From contig JAFGRZ010000092.1 in the NCBI GenBank assembly GCA_016934895.1, positions 1-6,505 of the forward strand: 6,505 nt of DNA, in the 5' to 3' direction. Positions 1 to 6,215 of the stretch are shown here, piece by piece; position 1 is the stretch's first letter, and each line of letters starts with the position of its first letter. The notes below the pieces were generated by a model. That model did not search any database and had not been told where the DNA came from. It saw only the letters and a program-made list of their open reading frames with translations. A program made the translations under genes and the position numbers. The DNA is from Candidatus Aminicenantota bacterium. Its GTDB lineage: Bacteria > Acidobacteriota > Aminicenantia > Aminicenantales > UBA8522.

Positions 1-62
1 CAGTTGGTCAGAGCATGCGGCTCATATCCGCAGTGTCGGGGGTTCAAATCCCTCCGCCGCCA
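1..62 (+). tRNA. tRNA-Met (CAT), elongator type, 5' end cut by window
   Basis: This is the 3' part of a tRNA gene, with roughly the first dozen bases lying outside the window. Visible parts are the D-loop and GAGC half of the D-stem (11-14), a perfect 5-bp anticodon stem (16-20 with 28-32), loop CTCATAT with anticodon CAT at 23-25, a T-arm with loop TTCAAAT (38-54), and the 3' acceptor strand CGCCGCC (55-61) with discriminator A at 62. CCA is not encoded. A CAT anticodon can mean initiator Met, elongator Met or lysidine-modified Ile2. The anticodon stem lacks the three G-C pairs of initiators. The acceptor strand implies G4-C69 and G5-C68 rather than the C4-G69 and C5-G68 that E. coli TilS prefers, so elongator Met is the best reading. 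The missing 5' strand prevents full confirmation. Confidence 0.93.
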
Positions 63-104
63 TTTGCGCTGACTCAGAGCCGAATCTTGCTCATTTTGCA
101 GGAA

Positions 105-1472
105 ATGTTCCTTCATAGAGTCCGGAAGACGATCGCCCGCCTCGGCCTCCTGGAGAAAGGCGACAAGGTCCTGATCGCCTGCTCCGGCGGCGCCGACTCC
201 GTCGCCCTGACGGTCGCCCTGATGGAACTTCGCGAAGAGTATGCGCTGCGGCTGGCTCTGGCCCATTTCAACCACCGTCTTCGCCGCAGCGCCGCGGCCG
301 ACGAGCGCTTCGTCGTCGAATTCTCCCGGAGGCTCGGGCTTCCCCTGTATATCAGGAGGGAGGATATTCGCGCGCACGCCCGAAAAAACGGGCTGAACAT
401 CGAGGAAGCCGCCAGGGGAAGACGCTACCTCTTTCTGCGCCAGGCAGCCGCCCGGATCAGTGCTCGCAAGATCGCCACCGCTCACACTCTCACCGACCAG
501 GCAGAGACCGTTCTCATGCGGATTCTGCGGGGAAGCGGGCCGTCCGGCCTGGCCGGGATCGCCCCCTGTCTCGATGGACTGATCATCCGCCCGCTGATCG
601 AGGTCGAGCGCCGGGATGTGGAGGCCTTTCTTCGGGAGAGAAAGGCGTCCTTTTGCCGGGATGAGACAAACCGCGACACTCGCTACCTGAGGAACCGGGT
701 CCGCCTCAAGCTCATCCCCTATCTCGAGAGAAATTTTGAACCCGGAGTGGTCCGTCAACTCGGACGGCTGGCCGAGATCTGCCGGGAGGAAGAAAAGGTC
801 TGGGAAAGAATCACTCAAGAAGAGATGAAGGGGATCGTCCGCCGGAGCGGCGGCGGATTGCGCCTCGACGCCGTCCGTCTGTCCGCTATGAACCCGGCCC
901 TCGGCCGCCGATGTGTTCGGGCATACCTGCAGGAACTCAGGGGCAACCTGAGGAGGCTGTCTTTCCATGACGTCGAGTCCGTCCGCGGGCTGGCCGAGGG
1001 GAAAGAAGCGGTCCTGCCGGGCGGGCTCGTCCTGTCCAGAGAAAAAGGCTTGATCTCGATCAAGAAGGACCCTATTCCTCCGGTCCGCTACGAATACGAA
1101 TGGGACGGGGAAAAAGAACTATCCGTCACCGAGGCCGGACTTTCTTTCTCCGCTAAACGGATTCCGGGGAAGAGCGCAGGACGCCTGCGTTTTGATGACG
1201 ACCGGAGAGCCTTCCTCGATGTTGGGATGATCCGGTTCCCCATCGTCGTCCGCAGCCGGCGCGACGCCGACCGCTACCGTCCGCTCGGCGCTCCCGGACG
1301 GAAAAAGCTCAAAGAGATCATGCGGGCGAAAGGGATCGCCGCGGGCCAGAGGGACCGCCATCCCGTTTTCCTTTCAGGCGATGAGATTATTTGGGTCCCG
1401 GGTCTCCCCGTCGCCGACGCCTTCAAGGTCACCCCCTCCACCCGGCGGCTCCTCGTTATTGAAGAAACCTGA
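105..1472 (+). CDS. tilS: tRNA(Ile)-lysidine synthetase TilS
   Basis: TilS is a cytoplasmic enzyme that uses ATP and lysine to convert C34 of tRNA-Ile(CAU) to lysidine, switching decoding from AUG to AUA. The 455-residue product matches the usual length for forms with the C-terminal domain. Seen in order: PP-loop SGGADS (27-32); HFNHRLR (54-60); AHTLTDQAETVLMRILRGSG (126-145), the family's ATP/tRNA-contact segment with Thr at two positions that are often His and Asp; DETNRDTRYLRNRVR (186-200); and the C-terminal TilS_C module (about 380-446) with YRPLGAPGRKKLKEIM and a WVPGLPVADAFKV end. I chose the ATG at 105 because MFLHRVRK begins where family members normally begin. The open frame continues upstream to 15, but that would run into the tRNA. 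The Shine-Dalgarno-like AGGA at 100-103 is only one base from the ATG, so a TTG start at 87 or 96 remains possible. It lies 42 nt behind the tRNA and is probably read through from it. Confidence 0.95.
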   Translation: MFLHRVRKTIARLGLLEKGDKVLIACSGGADSVALTVALMELREEYALRLALAHFNHRLRRSAAADERFVVEFSRRLGLPLYIRREDIRAHARKNGLNIEEAARGRRYLFLRQAAARISARKIATAHTLTDQAETVLMRILRGSGPSGLAGIAPCLDGLIIRPLIEVERRDVEAFLRERKASFCRDETNRDTRYLRNRVRLKLIPYLERNFEPGVVRQLGRLAEICREEEKVWERITQEEMKGIVRRSGGGLRLDAVRLSAMNPALGRRCVRAYLQELRGNLRRLSFHDVESVRGLAEGKEAVLPGGLVLSREKGLISIKKDPIPPVRYEYEWDGEKELSVTEAGLSFSAKRIPGKSAGRLRFDDDRRAFLDVGMIRFPIVVRSRRDADRYRPLGAPGRKKLKEIMRAKGIAAGQRDRHPVFLSGDEIIWVPGLPVADAFKVTPSTRRLLVIEET

Positions 1473-1523
1473 ATCCCTTCCCCCACCCGGAAAATCATCG
1501 CTGGGAAAAGGCGGGGATTAGGT

Positions 1524-1561
1524 GAGAAAGCCCGTCGAAGACTGAGCGGGCATGGTTTCTC
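1524..1561 (-). terminator. Candidate rho-independent terminator of the asnB transcript
   Basis: Read on the minus strand, GCCCG and CGGGC (1547-1551 and 1530-1534) form a 5-bp GC-rich stem with a 12-base loop, followed directly by TTTCTC. GAGAAA at the other side (1556-1561) can extend the stem by six pairs across a 4-base bulge, as in terminators with a complementary A-tract. It lies about 94 bases after the asnB stop. The T-run is short and interrupted, so termination is inferred; the hairpin itself is directly visible. Confidence 0.4.
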
Positions 1562-1596
1562 GACCGGAGGGAGGGAAGAGCGAAGGATGAGTCGGA

Positions 1597-1625
1597 GCGA
1601 ATTTGACTCGCTGGGGCAAATTCGC
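1597..1625. other. Perfect 9-bp stem-loop inside the intergenic element
   Basis: GCGAATTTG (1597-1605) and CAAATTCGC (1617-1625) pair perfectly around an 11-base loop. No T-run follows on either strand, so it is not a terminator by itself. A competing pairing exists between GAGTC at 1589-1593 and GACTC at 1605-1609, which would disrupt this stem. Role unknown. Confidence 0.75.
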
Positions 1626-1654
1626 GTGCTGGCGAACCTAGTCCCCGCCTTTTT

Positions 1655-3553
1655 TCAGAGATAGTTTTCCTTCCAGATTTCGAAAACAAGCAGGGCCCAG
1701 AGCTGGTGGCTGAAGTTTTTCCGCCCCGAAAGGTGCGCGGACACCATCCTCTGAACGGCCCCGGGATTGAAGAACCCGGCTTCCCGGATCCGTCTCTCGC
1801 TCAGATGGTCCAGCATCAGTTCGCGCAGTTCCCGCCGGAGCCAGTGCTTGATCGGGATGCTGAAGCCTTCCTTGGGCCGGTGGATGTTCTCGGCCGGGAG
1901 GAGGCGTTCCATTGTCTTCTTGAAGATCCACTTGGTGGTCAGGCCGTGGAGCTTGAGCCGCCCTTCCAGCCCGAAGACGAACTCGACGAGCTTGTGATCG
2001 AGAAGGGGCTCTCTGGCCTCGAGCGATGCGGCCATGCTCATCCGGTCCACCTTGACCATGATATCGTCGACGAGGTAGCTCTTGAGGTCAACGTAAAGTT
2101 CTCCCGTCGTCCGGTCGAAGTCCGGGAGCCTCTCGTATATTCTCCGGAACGGCGGGATGCGGAAGATTTCGTCGACCGCGCCCAATCGTTCCCGGAACCC
2201 GGCCGAGTAGAGCCGTTCCCTGTCTTTCCGGGAGAGGAACATCATCCAACGCAGATGCCTGTTGCCGGGAGCATGTTCAAAGCCCTGCAGGAACCGTTGC
2301 AGCTTGTTCCAGACGCCCTTCTTCCTGGCCGCAGGGGGCAGACGGTTGATCAAGGGAGAAGCCAGGCGGCCGGCCAGCCGGACCGGAGGGCAGGAGGCGA
2401 TCTTCTGCGCCTGGTAGTGTTCGTACCCGCCGAAGACCTCGTCGCCTCCGTCTCCGGACAGAATGACTTTGACGTGCGGCCGGGCCATCTTGGAGACGAG
2501 GTAGGTCGGGAAGATCGAGAAATCGCCGAACGGCTCGTCGAGGTGACGGATGAGTTTCTCAGTGAGTTCGAGCGCCCGGGGCTCGATGGTGAATTCCTCG
2601 TGCTCGGTGGCGAACATCTCGGCGGTCCGCCGGGCATAGGGTAGCTCGTTATAGGACGTCTCTTCGAACCCGATGGAGAACGTCTTGATCGGCGAGGCCC
2701 CGAGCTCCCTCATCAGGCCGACGATCGTCGATGAGTCGATGCCGCCGCTCAGGAAAGCGCCCAACGGAACGTCGCTGACCAGGCGCAGCTTGACGGCTTC
2801 TTTGAGCCGGGCATAGAGCTCGTCCATGACCTCGGGCAACCGGCGCTTCGAAGGATCGCCTCCCGCCTCCGCTCCAGATCGGATATCCCAGTACTCTTTG
2901 ATCTCGATCCGGCCGTCCTCGAAGGTGAGGGTATGGCCGGCGGGGAGCTTGTGAATGTCCTTGAGGATGCAAAGCGGCGAGGGGACATATTCGAGCGTCA
3001 AGAAAAAATCGAGCGCCCGGGGCTCGATGGCCCGTCCGACCCGCGGATGGACGAGGAGCGCTTTCAGTTCCGACCCGAAAACGAGCGTCCCGTCGTCGAG
3101 CAACGTATAGTAGAGCGGCTTGACACCCAGACGGTCGCGGACGAGATGCAGCCGCCTTTCTTTTCCGTCCCAGAGGGCGAAGGCGAACATGCCGCGGAGC
3201 CGATGGACGAATTCCTCACCCCACTCTTCGTAGGCATGGACGATGGTTTCTGTGTCGGTCCGGGTCGAAAACCGGTGGCCGCGCGCGATGAGTTCCTCGC
3301 GGAGACCGGGGAAGTTATAAACTTCGCCGTTGTGGGCGATCCAGATGGTCCCGTCCTCGTTGGCGAGCGGCTGGTGGCCGCCTTCGAGGTCGATGATGCT
3401 CAGCCGGCGCGCGCCCAGGCCGACCGTTTTTCCGGCATAGACGCCCTGGTCGTCAGGGCCCCGGTGGGCCAGGGTCCGGCACATCGCTTCGACGAGCGGG
3501 CGGTCGACCGGTTCAGCCGAGGACGGAGCGGCGATTCCACAGATTCCGCACAT
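1655..3553 (-). CDS. asnB: Asparagine synthase (glutamine-hydrolysing), AsnB family
   Basis: This 632-residue cytoplasmic amidotransferase is predicted to hydrolyse glutamine in its N-terminal domain and pass ammonia to an adenylated carboxylate (aspartate in true AsnB) in its C-terminal domain. Cys2, directly after Met1 in MCGICGIAA, is the class II glutaminase nucleophile. Glutamine-site residues follow family positions: the Arg pair at 49-50, HNGEVYN (74-80) and D100. The synthetase domain carries PP-loop SGGIDSS (269-275) and SGDGGDE (366-372), then LEAREPLLDHKLVEF (511-525). Length and domain order are complete. The ATG overlaps the stop of the upstream membrane-protein gene by one base (TAATG), and AAGGA lies three bases before the ATG, so the two are probably translationally coupled. 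AsnB paralogues in polysaccharide and exosortase loci amidate or otherwise modify glycan or peptide precursors; sequence alone cannot separate that from housekeeping asparagine synthesis. Confidence 0.93.
   Translation of the reverse strand: MCGICGIAAPSSAEPVDRPLVEAMCRTLAHRGPDDQGVYAGKTVGLGARRLSIIDLEGGHQPLANEDGTIWIAHNGEVYNFPGLREELIARGHRFSTRTDTETIVHAYEEWGEEFVHRLRGMFAFALWDGKERRLHLVRDRLGVKPLYYTLLDDGTLVFGSELKALLVHPRVGRAIEPRALDFFLTLEYVPSPLCILKDIHKLPAGHTLTFEDGRIEIKEYWDIRSGAEAGGDPSKRRLPEVMDELYARLKEAVKLRLVSDVPLGAFLSGGIDSSTIVGLMRELGASPIKTFSIGFEETSYNELPYARRTAEMFATEHEEFTIEPRALELTEKLIRHLDEPFGDFSIFPTYLVSKMARPHVKVILSGDGGDEVFGGYEHYQAQKIASCPPVRLAGRLASPLINRLPPAARKKGVWNKLQRFLQGFEHAPGNRHLRWMMFLSRKDRERLYSAGFRERLGAVDEIFRIPPFRRIYERLPDFDRTTGELYVDLKSYLVDDIMVKVDRMSMAASLEAREPLLDHKLVEFVFGLEGRLKLHGLTTKWIFKKTMERLLPAENIHRPKEGFSIPIKHWLRRELRELMLDHLSERRIREAGFFNPGAVQRMVSAHLSGRKNFSHQLWALLVFEIWKENYL
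2568..2589. repeat. Copy 1 of a 22-bp exact quasi-palindromic repeat inside asnB
   Basis: This stretch is identical to 3009-3030 and lies 441 bp away, in frame. Each copy has TCGAGC and GCTCGA arms around a 7-base centre. On the minus strand it encodes IEPRALE (residues 323-329 of the AsnB protein). Confidence 0.8.
3009..3030. repeat. Copy 2 of the 22-bp exact quasi-palindromic repeat inside asnB
   Basis: Identical to 2568-2589. On the minus strand it encodes IEPRALD (residues 176-182 of the AsnB protein). Codon choice is identical between the copies, although the two segments belong to different domains. Confidence 0.8.
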
Positions 3554-3561
3554 TATTCCTT
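3551..3561 (-). promoter_or_regulatory. Coupled stop/start with Shine-Dalgarno for asnB
   Basis: On the minus strand AAGGA (3561-3557) is followed three bases later by TAATG. TAA (3555-3553) ends the membrane protein and ATG (3553-3551) starts asnB, sharing one base. The ribosome site for asnB lies inside the last codons of the upstream gene, so asnB translation probably depends on upstream translation. Confidence 0.75.
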
Positions 3562-5373
3562 GGGGACGAGCTCGAGCTCGAAGAAAACGCCCAGATACCG
3601 CCGCTCCAGGCTGTTCGGGTCTTCATAGTATGGGATGGAGCCCTTGGACGCCTTGATCCTCATCCGGTAGTGATATCTCTCCTGCATCTTGAAGCCGTTG
3701 CCGACCGTGAAGCGCAGCTCTCCCCACTGTTTGGATTGGAGGATGATCTTTTGCCTCTGGCCTTCGACCTTCACGGTGATCTCATTATTGCTCCGGGGAT
3801 TGTTGAGGAGCCGGACTCCGATCTCCCGGAGCGGATAATACGTCTTGAGGATGAATTCGCATGTCTTGTCCCCGCGGGTCCAGATGCCGGTCGGCTCGAG
3901 TCTGGGGAAAAAATTGTCGTCCAGAAAATGGATGAATTCCCTCTGGGGGTGGGGCTTGTCCGGCCAGATGCTGACCCGGAAGGCGAGCGGGTTGGTATTG
4001 GTGGGGAAGTGGTTGACTTGAGTCATCTCCAGAGGGAGGGCCTTGATCGGGAACTTTTTGGCGTGGGTGGCCGGCTGGGCGGAGGACCGGAAAGGGCTGA
4101 CGAGGATCTGGGAGATGAACACGGCCGCGATGATCCAGATGAGTAAGACCTGCCGCCGGGTCTTTTTCGCGCTCGGCAGGAACAAAAAGAGGGGATAAAT
4201 GTTAAGGAAGTACCGGTTGGCCAGGGACCCGCCCCCGCCGCCGTAGAACTCGGGCGTGAGGACGATATAGACGAGGATGCCTCCGGCCAGGGCGAGGAGG
4301 GTCAGCCAATCATAGATCCGGCGCCGCGAGCGGAAGAACAGGATCATGGCGAGCAGAGCCGGGAAGAAATACCAGGCGATGCCGGTGAAACGGCCGAAGA
4401 AATAATAGAAGATATTGAAGATGATGAACTTGGGAGGGATGAGAAAGCGTTGGAAGTAGTTTTCCGAGGTCATGGTGCTGCCGAGGGAATCGAAGGTCGC
4501 ATCGGATTTTTCAAGAGGGAATTTTTCGATGAACGTCTTCCTCTCGCCCCCCTGGTAGTTCCAGTCCGAGGTGAGGAGGTAATTGGCCCCGAAGAGAAGC
4601 CCGATGGTCAAGATGAAAACGACCGACAGGACGAGCGCCTTGAAAAACTTTCTCTCAGAGAGAGCGAAAAGGACGAGCGGCGCCATGAGGACGATGTTGG
4701 GTGGTTTGGAAAAAACCGCCAGACCGACGAGACAAGCCGCCAGGTAGTCCGTTCCCGGCGAGAGAAGAAAGGACCGGGATGTTTCGAGCGCGGGCCCGGG
4801 CGCCGGCGTTTCCCGGCGTTTGATCTTGTAGATCCAGAGAAAATAGAGGATGAAGACGACGCAGAAATTGAAGAAATCCGGCGAGATCCAGAGATAGTAG
4901 ACGCCCGCCACGGAGCCGAAGAGAAAGGTCAAAAGATAGGAAATCGAGGTGAGCGGAGAATTGGCCAGGGAGAAGTAGGCATACCCCAGCACCATGACGA
5001 TGAGCAGGAGGACCGAGTGGAAGACATAAATGCCGTTATAGCCGAACATCCGGACGAACGGGGCGGCGAACAATGAATAGGCCCAGGATTTGGCGTAGAA
5101 AATCTTGTCGTTCCGGGCTTTTTTCAGAAAGATGCCCTGCGGCCCGGCGTTGAAGTCGTGGTAGTACCGGATCAGGTCCTTCCTGGTGTATTCCAGGTCG
5201 AGGTCGTGGGCGATGCTCTGGGTCAGGGCGTAATAGACGGCCTGATCGGCGAAAAGAAAATGCTGGTTGACGACCGGCAGGTTGATGAACAGGGAGAAAC
5301 CGAGAGAGAAAAGGAAGACGGCCAGGATGATGCCGAGAGCGGCCTTTTTTTGGGGGAAATTCTCCGCAACCAT
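3553..5373 (-). CDS. Polytopic membrane protein, probable GT-C-type glycosyltransferase with C-terminal soluble domain
   Basis: This 606-residue protein has no identity I can fix. About 11-12 hydrophobic segments are visible: roughly 12-32, 93-108, 115-135, 140-160, 166-184, 208-222, 225-238, 244-265, 313-347 (one or two), 354-373, 388-400 and 408-426. Features resembling GT-C enzymes, which transfer sugars from lipid-linked donors outside the membrane, are an acidic residue just after the first segment (FAD43Q), SKPPN (222-226) before a hydrophobic stretch, and a YGGGGGSLANRYF loop (377-389) ahead of a late membrane segment. Residues about 430-606 are soluble and beta-rich, with IWTRGD (497-502) and LERRYLG (589-595), reminiscent of accessory domains on some surface-glycan glycosyltransferases. 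It precedes asnB with a one-base overlap and follows the prepilin peptidase after 77 nt. A start at ATG 5373 gives a short basic N-terminus before the first helix; only a weak AGG lies 8 bases upstream. O-antigen-polymerase-like function is an alternative. Confidence 0.7.
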   Translation of the reverse strand: MVAENFPQKKAALGIILAVFLFSLGFSLFINLPVVNQHFLFADQAVYYALTQSIAHDLDLEYTRKDLIRYYHDFNAGPQGIFLKKARNDKIFYAKSWAYSLFAAPFVRMFGYNGIYVFHSVLLLIVMVLGYAYFSLANSPLTSISYLLTFLFGSVAGVYYLWISPDFFNFCVVFILYFLWIYKIKRRETPAPGPALETSRSFLLSPGTDYLAACLVGLAVFSKPPNIVLMAPLVLFALSERKFFKALVLSVVFILTIGLLFGANYLLTSDWNYQGGERKTFIEKFPLEKSDATFDSLGSTMTSENYFQRFLIPPKFIIFNIFYYFFGRFTGIAWYFFPALLAMILFFRSRRRIYDWLTLLALAGGILVYIVLTPEFYGGGGGSLANRYFLNIYPLFLFLPSAKKTRRQVLLIWIIAAVFISQILVSPFRSSAQPATHAKKFPIKALPLEMTQVNHFPTNTNPLAFRVSIWPDKPHPQREFIHFLDDNFFPRLEPTGIWTRGDKTCEFILKTYYPLREIGVRLLNNPRSNNEITVKVEGQRQKIILQSKQWGELRFTVGNGFKMQERYHYRMRIKASKGSIPYYEDPNSLERRYLGVFFELELVPKE

Positions 5374-5392
5374 GGAGTGAACCTGTTCCTAG

Positions 5393-5421
5393 TCAATAAC
5401 ACAGTCCCGGGGAAAATTCAA
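5393..5421 (-). promoter_or_regulatory. Weak candidate promoter upstream of the membrane-protein gene
   Basis: On the minus strand TTGAAT (5421-5416) and TATTGA (5398-5393) are 17 bases apart, a sigma-70-like layout with 4/6 and 3/6 matches to the consensus. It sits in the 77-base gap after the prepilin peptidase gene, the largest gap in the minus-strand block, so an internal promoter is plausible. The match is weak and could be chance. Confidence 0.2.
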
Positions 5422-5450
5422 TGAACGCGGCCCGCTCTCCCTGGTCAGGG

Positions 5451-6215
5451 CTATCGTTTGTAGAGGCTGAGGTAGGCGCTGATGATCCGGTCGCCCCAGA
5501 CGAGTGCGAAAAAGGCGGCCGGCGCCAGAAACGTGCCGAAGGGGAGGGAGAACTGGAGGTCCTTCTTCCGGAAGGACAAAAGAAAAAGCCCGACCAGCGC
5601 CCCGGCGAACGAGCCGACGAGAAGAGTGAAGAACGCCTTCAGCCAGCCTAAATAGGCGCCCACGAAAAGCATCATGGTCACATCGCCCATGCCCAGGCCC
5701 TCCTTCTTCCGCAATAGCAGATATGCTCCGTAGATCGCGAGCAGGAAGCCGGCGCCGGCGACCGCTCCGAGCAGAGATTGCCGCAGATTCATGTCGGAGC
5801 GAAAGACGGAGTAGACGAGGGCCAGCGCCAGGCCCGGCAGGGTGATCTCGTCGGGGAGGATCTGATGGTGGAGGTCGATGAAACAGAGGACGATGAGGGC
5901 GCTGGCGAAAAGGCTCGAGGCGAAGAAGGGGACGGTCAGAGAGTGCTTCGCCAATAGGAGAAGAAAGCAGACGGGTGTGACGATCTCGACCAGCGGATAG
6001 ACGGGCGAAATCTTCAGGCCGCAGGCGCGGCATTTGCCCCGGAGCCACAGGTAGGAGAGGACGGGAACGTTGTCATAGGCTTTGATGCGTGTCCCGCAGC
6101 GCGGACAGGAAGAGGGGGGATGCGCCAGGCTCAGTCCCCGGGGAAGCCGATGGATGACGACATTAAGAAAGCTGCCCCAGGCCAGTCCGAAAAGGGCGAC
6201 GATTATCTTTTCCAC
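5451..6215 (-). CDS. pilD: Prepilin peptidase / N-methyltransferase (PilD/GspO, type IV leader peptidase)
   Basis: PilD cleaves the short leader of type IV prepilins and type II secretion pseudopilins at the inner membrane and usually methylates the new N-terminal residue. The 254-residue length is normal. Seen: an N-terminal membrane segment with GSFLNVVIHRLPRG (14-27), family-typical; two zinc-type cysteine pairs, C37-C40 and C62-C65, in the cytoplasmic loop tied to methylation; IDLHHQILPDEITLPG (113-128), holding D114 and D122; and GMGD with D178, the second aspartyl-protease Asp. About seven to eight membrane segments follow the family pattern. After GMGD the usual Lys is replaced (VTMM, with Thr180). 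The start is GTG at 6215; it leaves five residues before the first helix and overlaps the upstream gene by 13 bases. No strong Shine-Dalgarno is seen, so coupling to the upstream gene is likely. No pilin or secretin gene is in view, so pilus versus type II secretion use is undecided. Confidence 0.94.
   Translation of the reverse strand: MEKIIVALFGLAWGSFLNVVIHRLPRGLSLAHPPSSCPRCGTRIKAYDNVPVLSYLWLRGKCRACGLKISPVYPLVEIVTPVCFLLLLAKHSLTVPFFASSLFASALIVLCFIDLHHQILPDEITLPGLALALVYSVFRSDMNLRQSLLGAVAGAGFLLAIYGAYLLLRKKEGLGMGDVTMMLFVGAYLGWLKAFFTLLVGSFAGALVGLFLLSFRKKDLQFSLPFGTFLAPAAFFALVWGDRIISAYLSLYKR

Larger units (their letters stand above)
1506..1653. repeat. Long inverted repeat enclosing nested hairpins (structured intergenic element)
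   Basis: Bases 1506-1523 and 1636-1653 are complementary over 18 positions, with a single G-U pair (1518 with 1641). The 112-base interior contains two further stem-loops (1524-1561 and 1597-1625) and a purine-rich stretch (1566-1591). Folded as RNA, this makes a multibranch structure closed by a strong stem. On the plus strand the closing stem ends in a run of six T (1650-1655), and on the minus strand in a CCTTTT run, so either transcript could end here. It fills most of the 182-base gap between tilS and asnB, and its right arm abuts the asnB stop codon. It could be a two-way terminator, a dispersed palindromic repeat unit or a small structured RNA. No flanking target-site duplication is obvious and no protein is encoded. 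Confidence 0.85.

Noticed and set aside
15..104. Extension of tilS upstream to an ATG at 15
   Set aside because: It would place 48 bases of coding sequence inside the tRNA gene, and the extra residues do not resemble TilS N-termini.
1473..1505. Possible target-site duplication flanking the intergenic element
   Set aside because: The bases before 1506 and after 1653 share no direct repeat long enough to be meaningful.
1495..1689. Small minus-strand open frame covering the intergenic element
   Set aside because: It lies inside a strongly base-paired region, lacks a ribosome site, and overlaps the end of asnB.
1706..2644. Long plus-strand open frame opposite asnB (312 codons)
   Set aside because: It is antisense to conserved AsnB codons, has no ribosome site, and its Pro/Glu/Arg-rich product is what GC-rich codons give when read from the other strand.
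2933..3628. Plus-strand open frame of 231 codons across the asnB/membrane-gene boundary
   Set aside because: It crosses two genes that are clearly coding on the other strand, and no domain is recognisable.
4450..5076. Plus-strand open frame of 208 codons with a very charged product
   Set aside because: The Glu/Asp/Arg richness mirrors hydrophobic codons of the membrane protein on the opposite strand; it is a shadow.
5439..5450. Short inverted repeat CCCTG-GT-CAGGG just after the prepilin peptidase stop
   Set aside because: The stem is only 4-5 bp and no T-run follows on the minus strand, so a terminator is not supported.
5389..6048. Minus-strand frame of 219 codons within the prepilin peptidase
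   Set aside because: It is an alternate frame of the same strand, giving an Arg/Pro-rich product, and competes with an unmistakable PilD frame.
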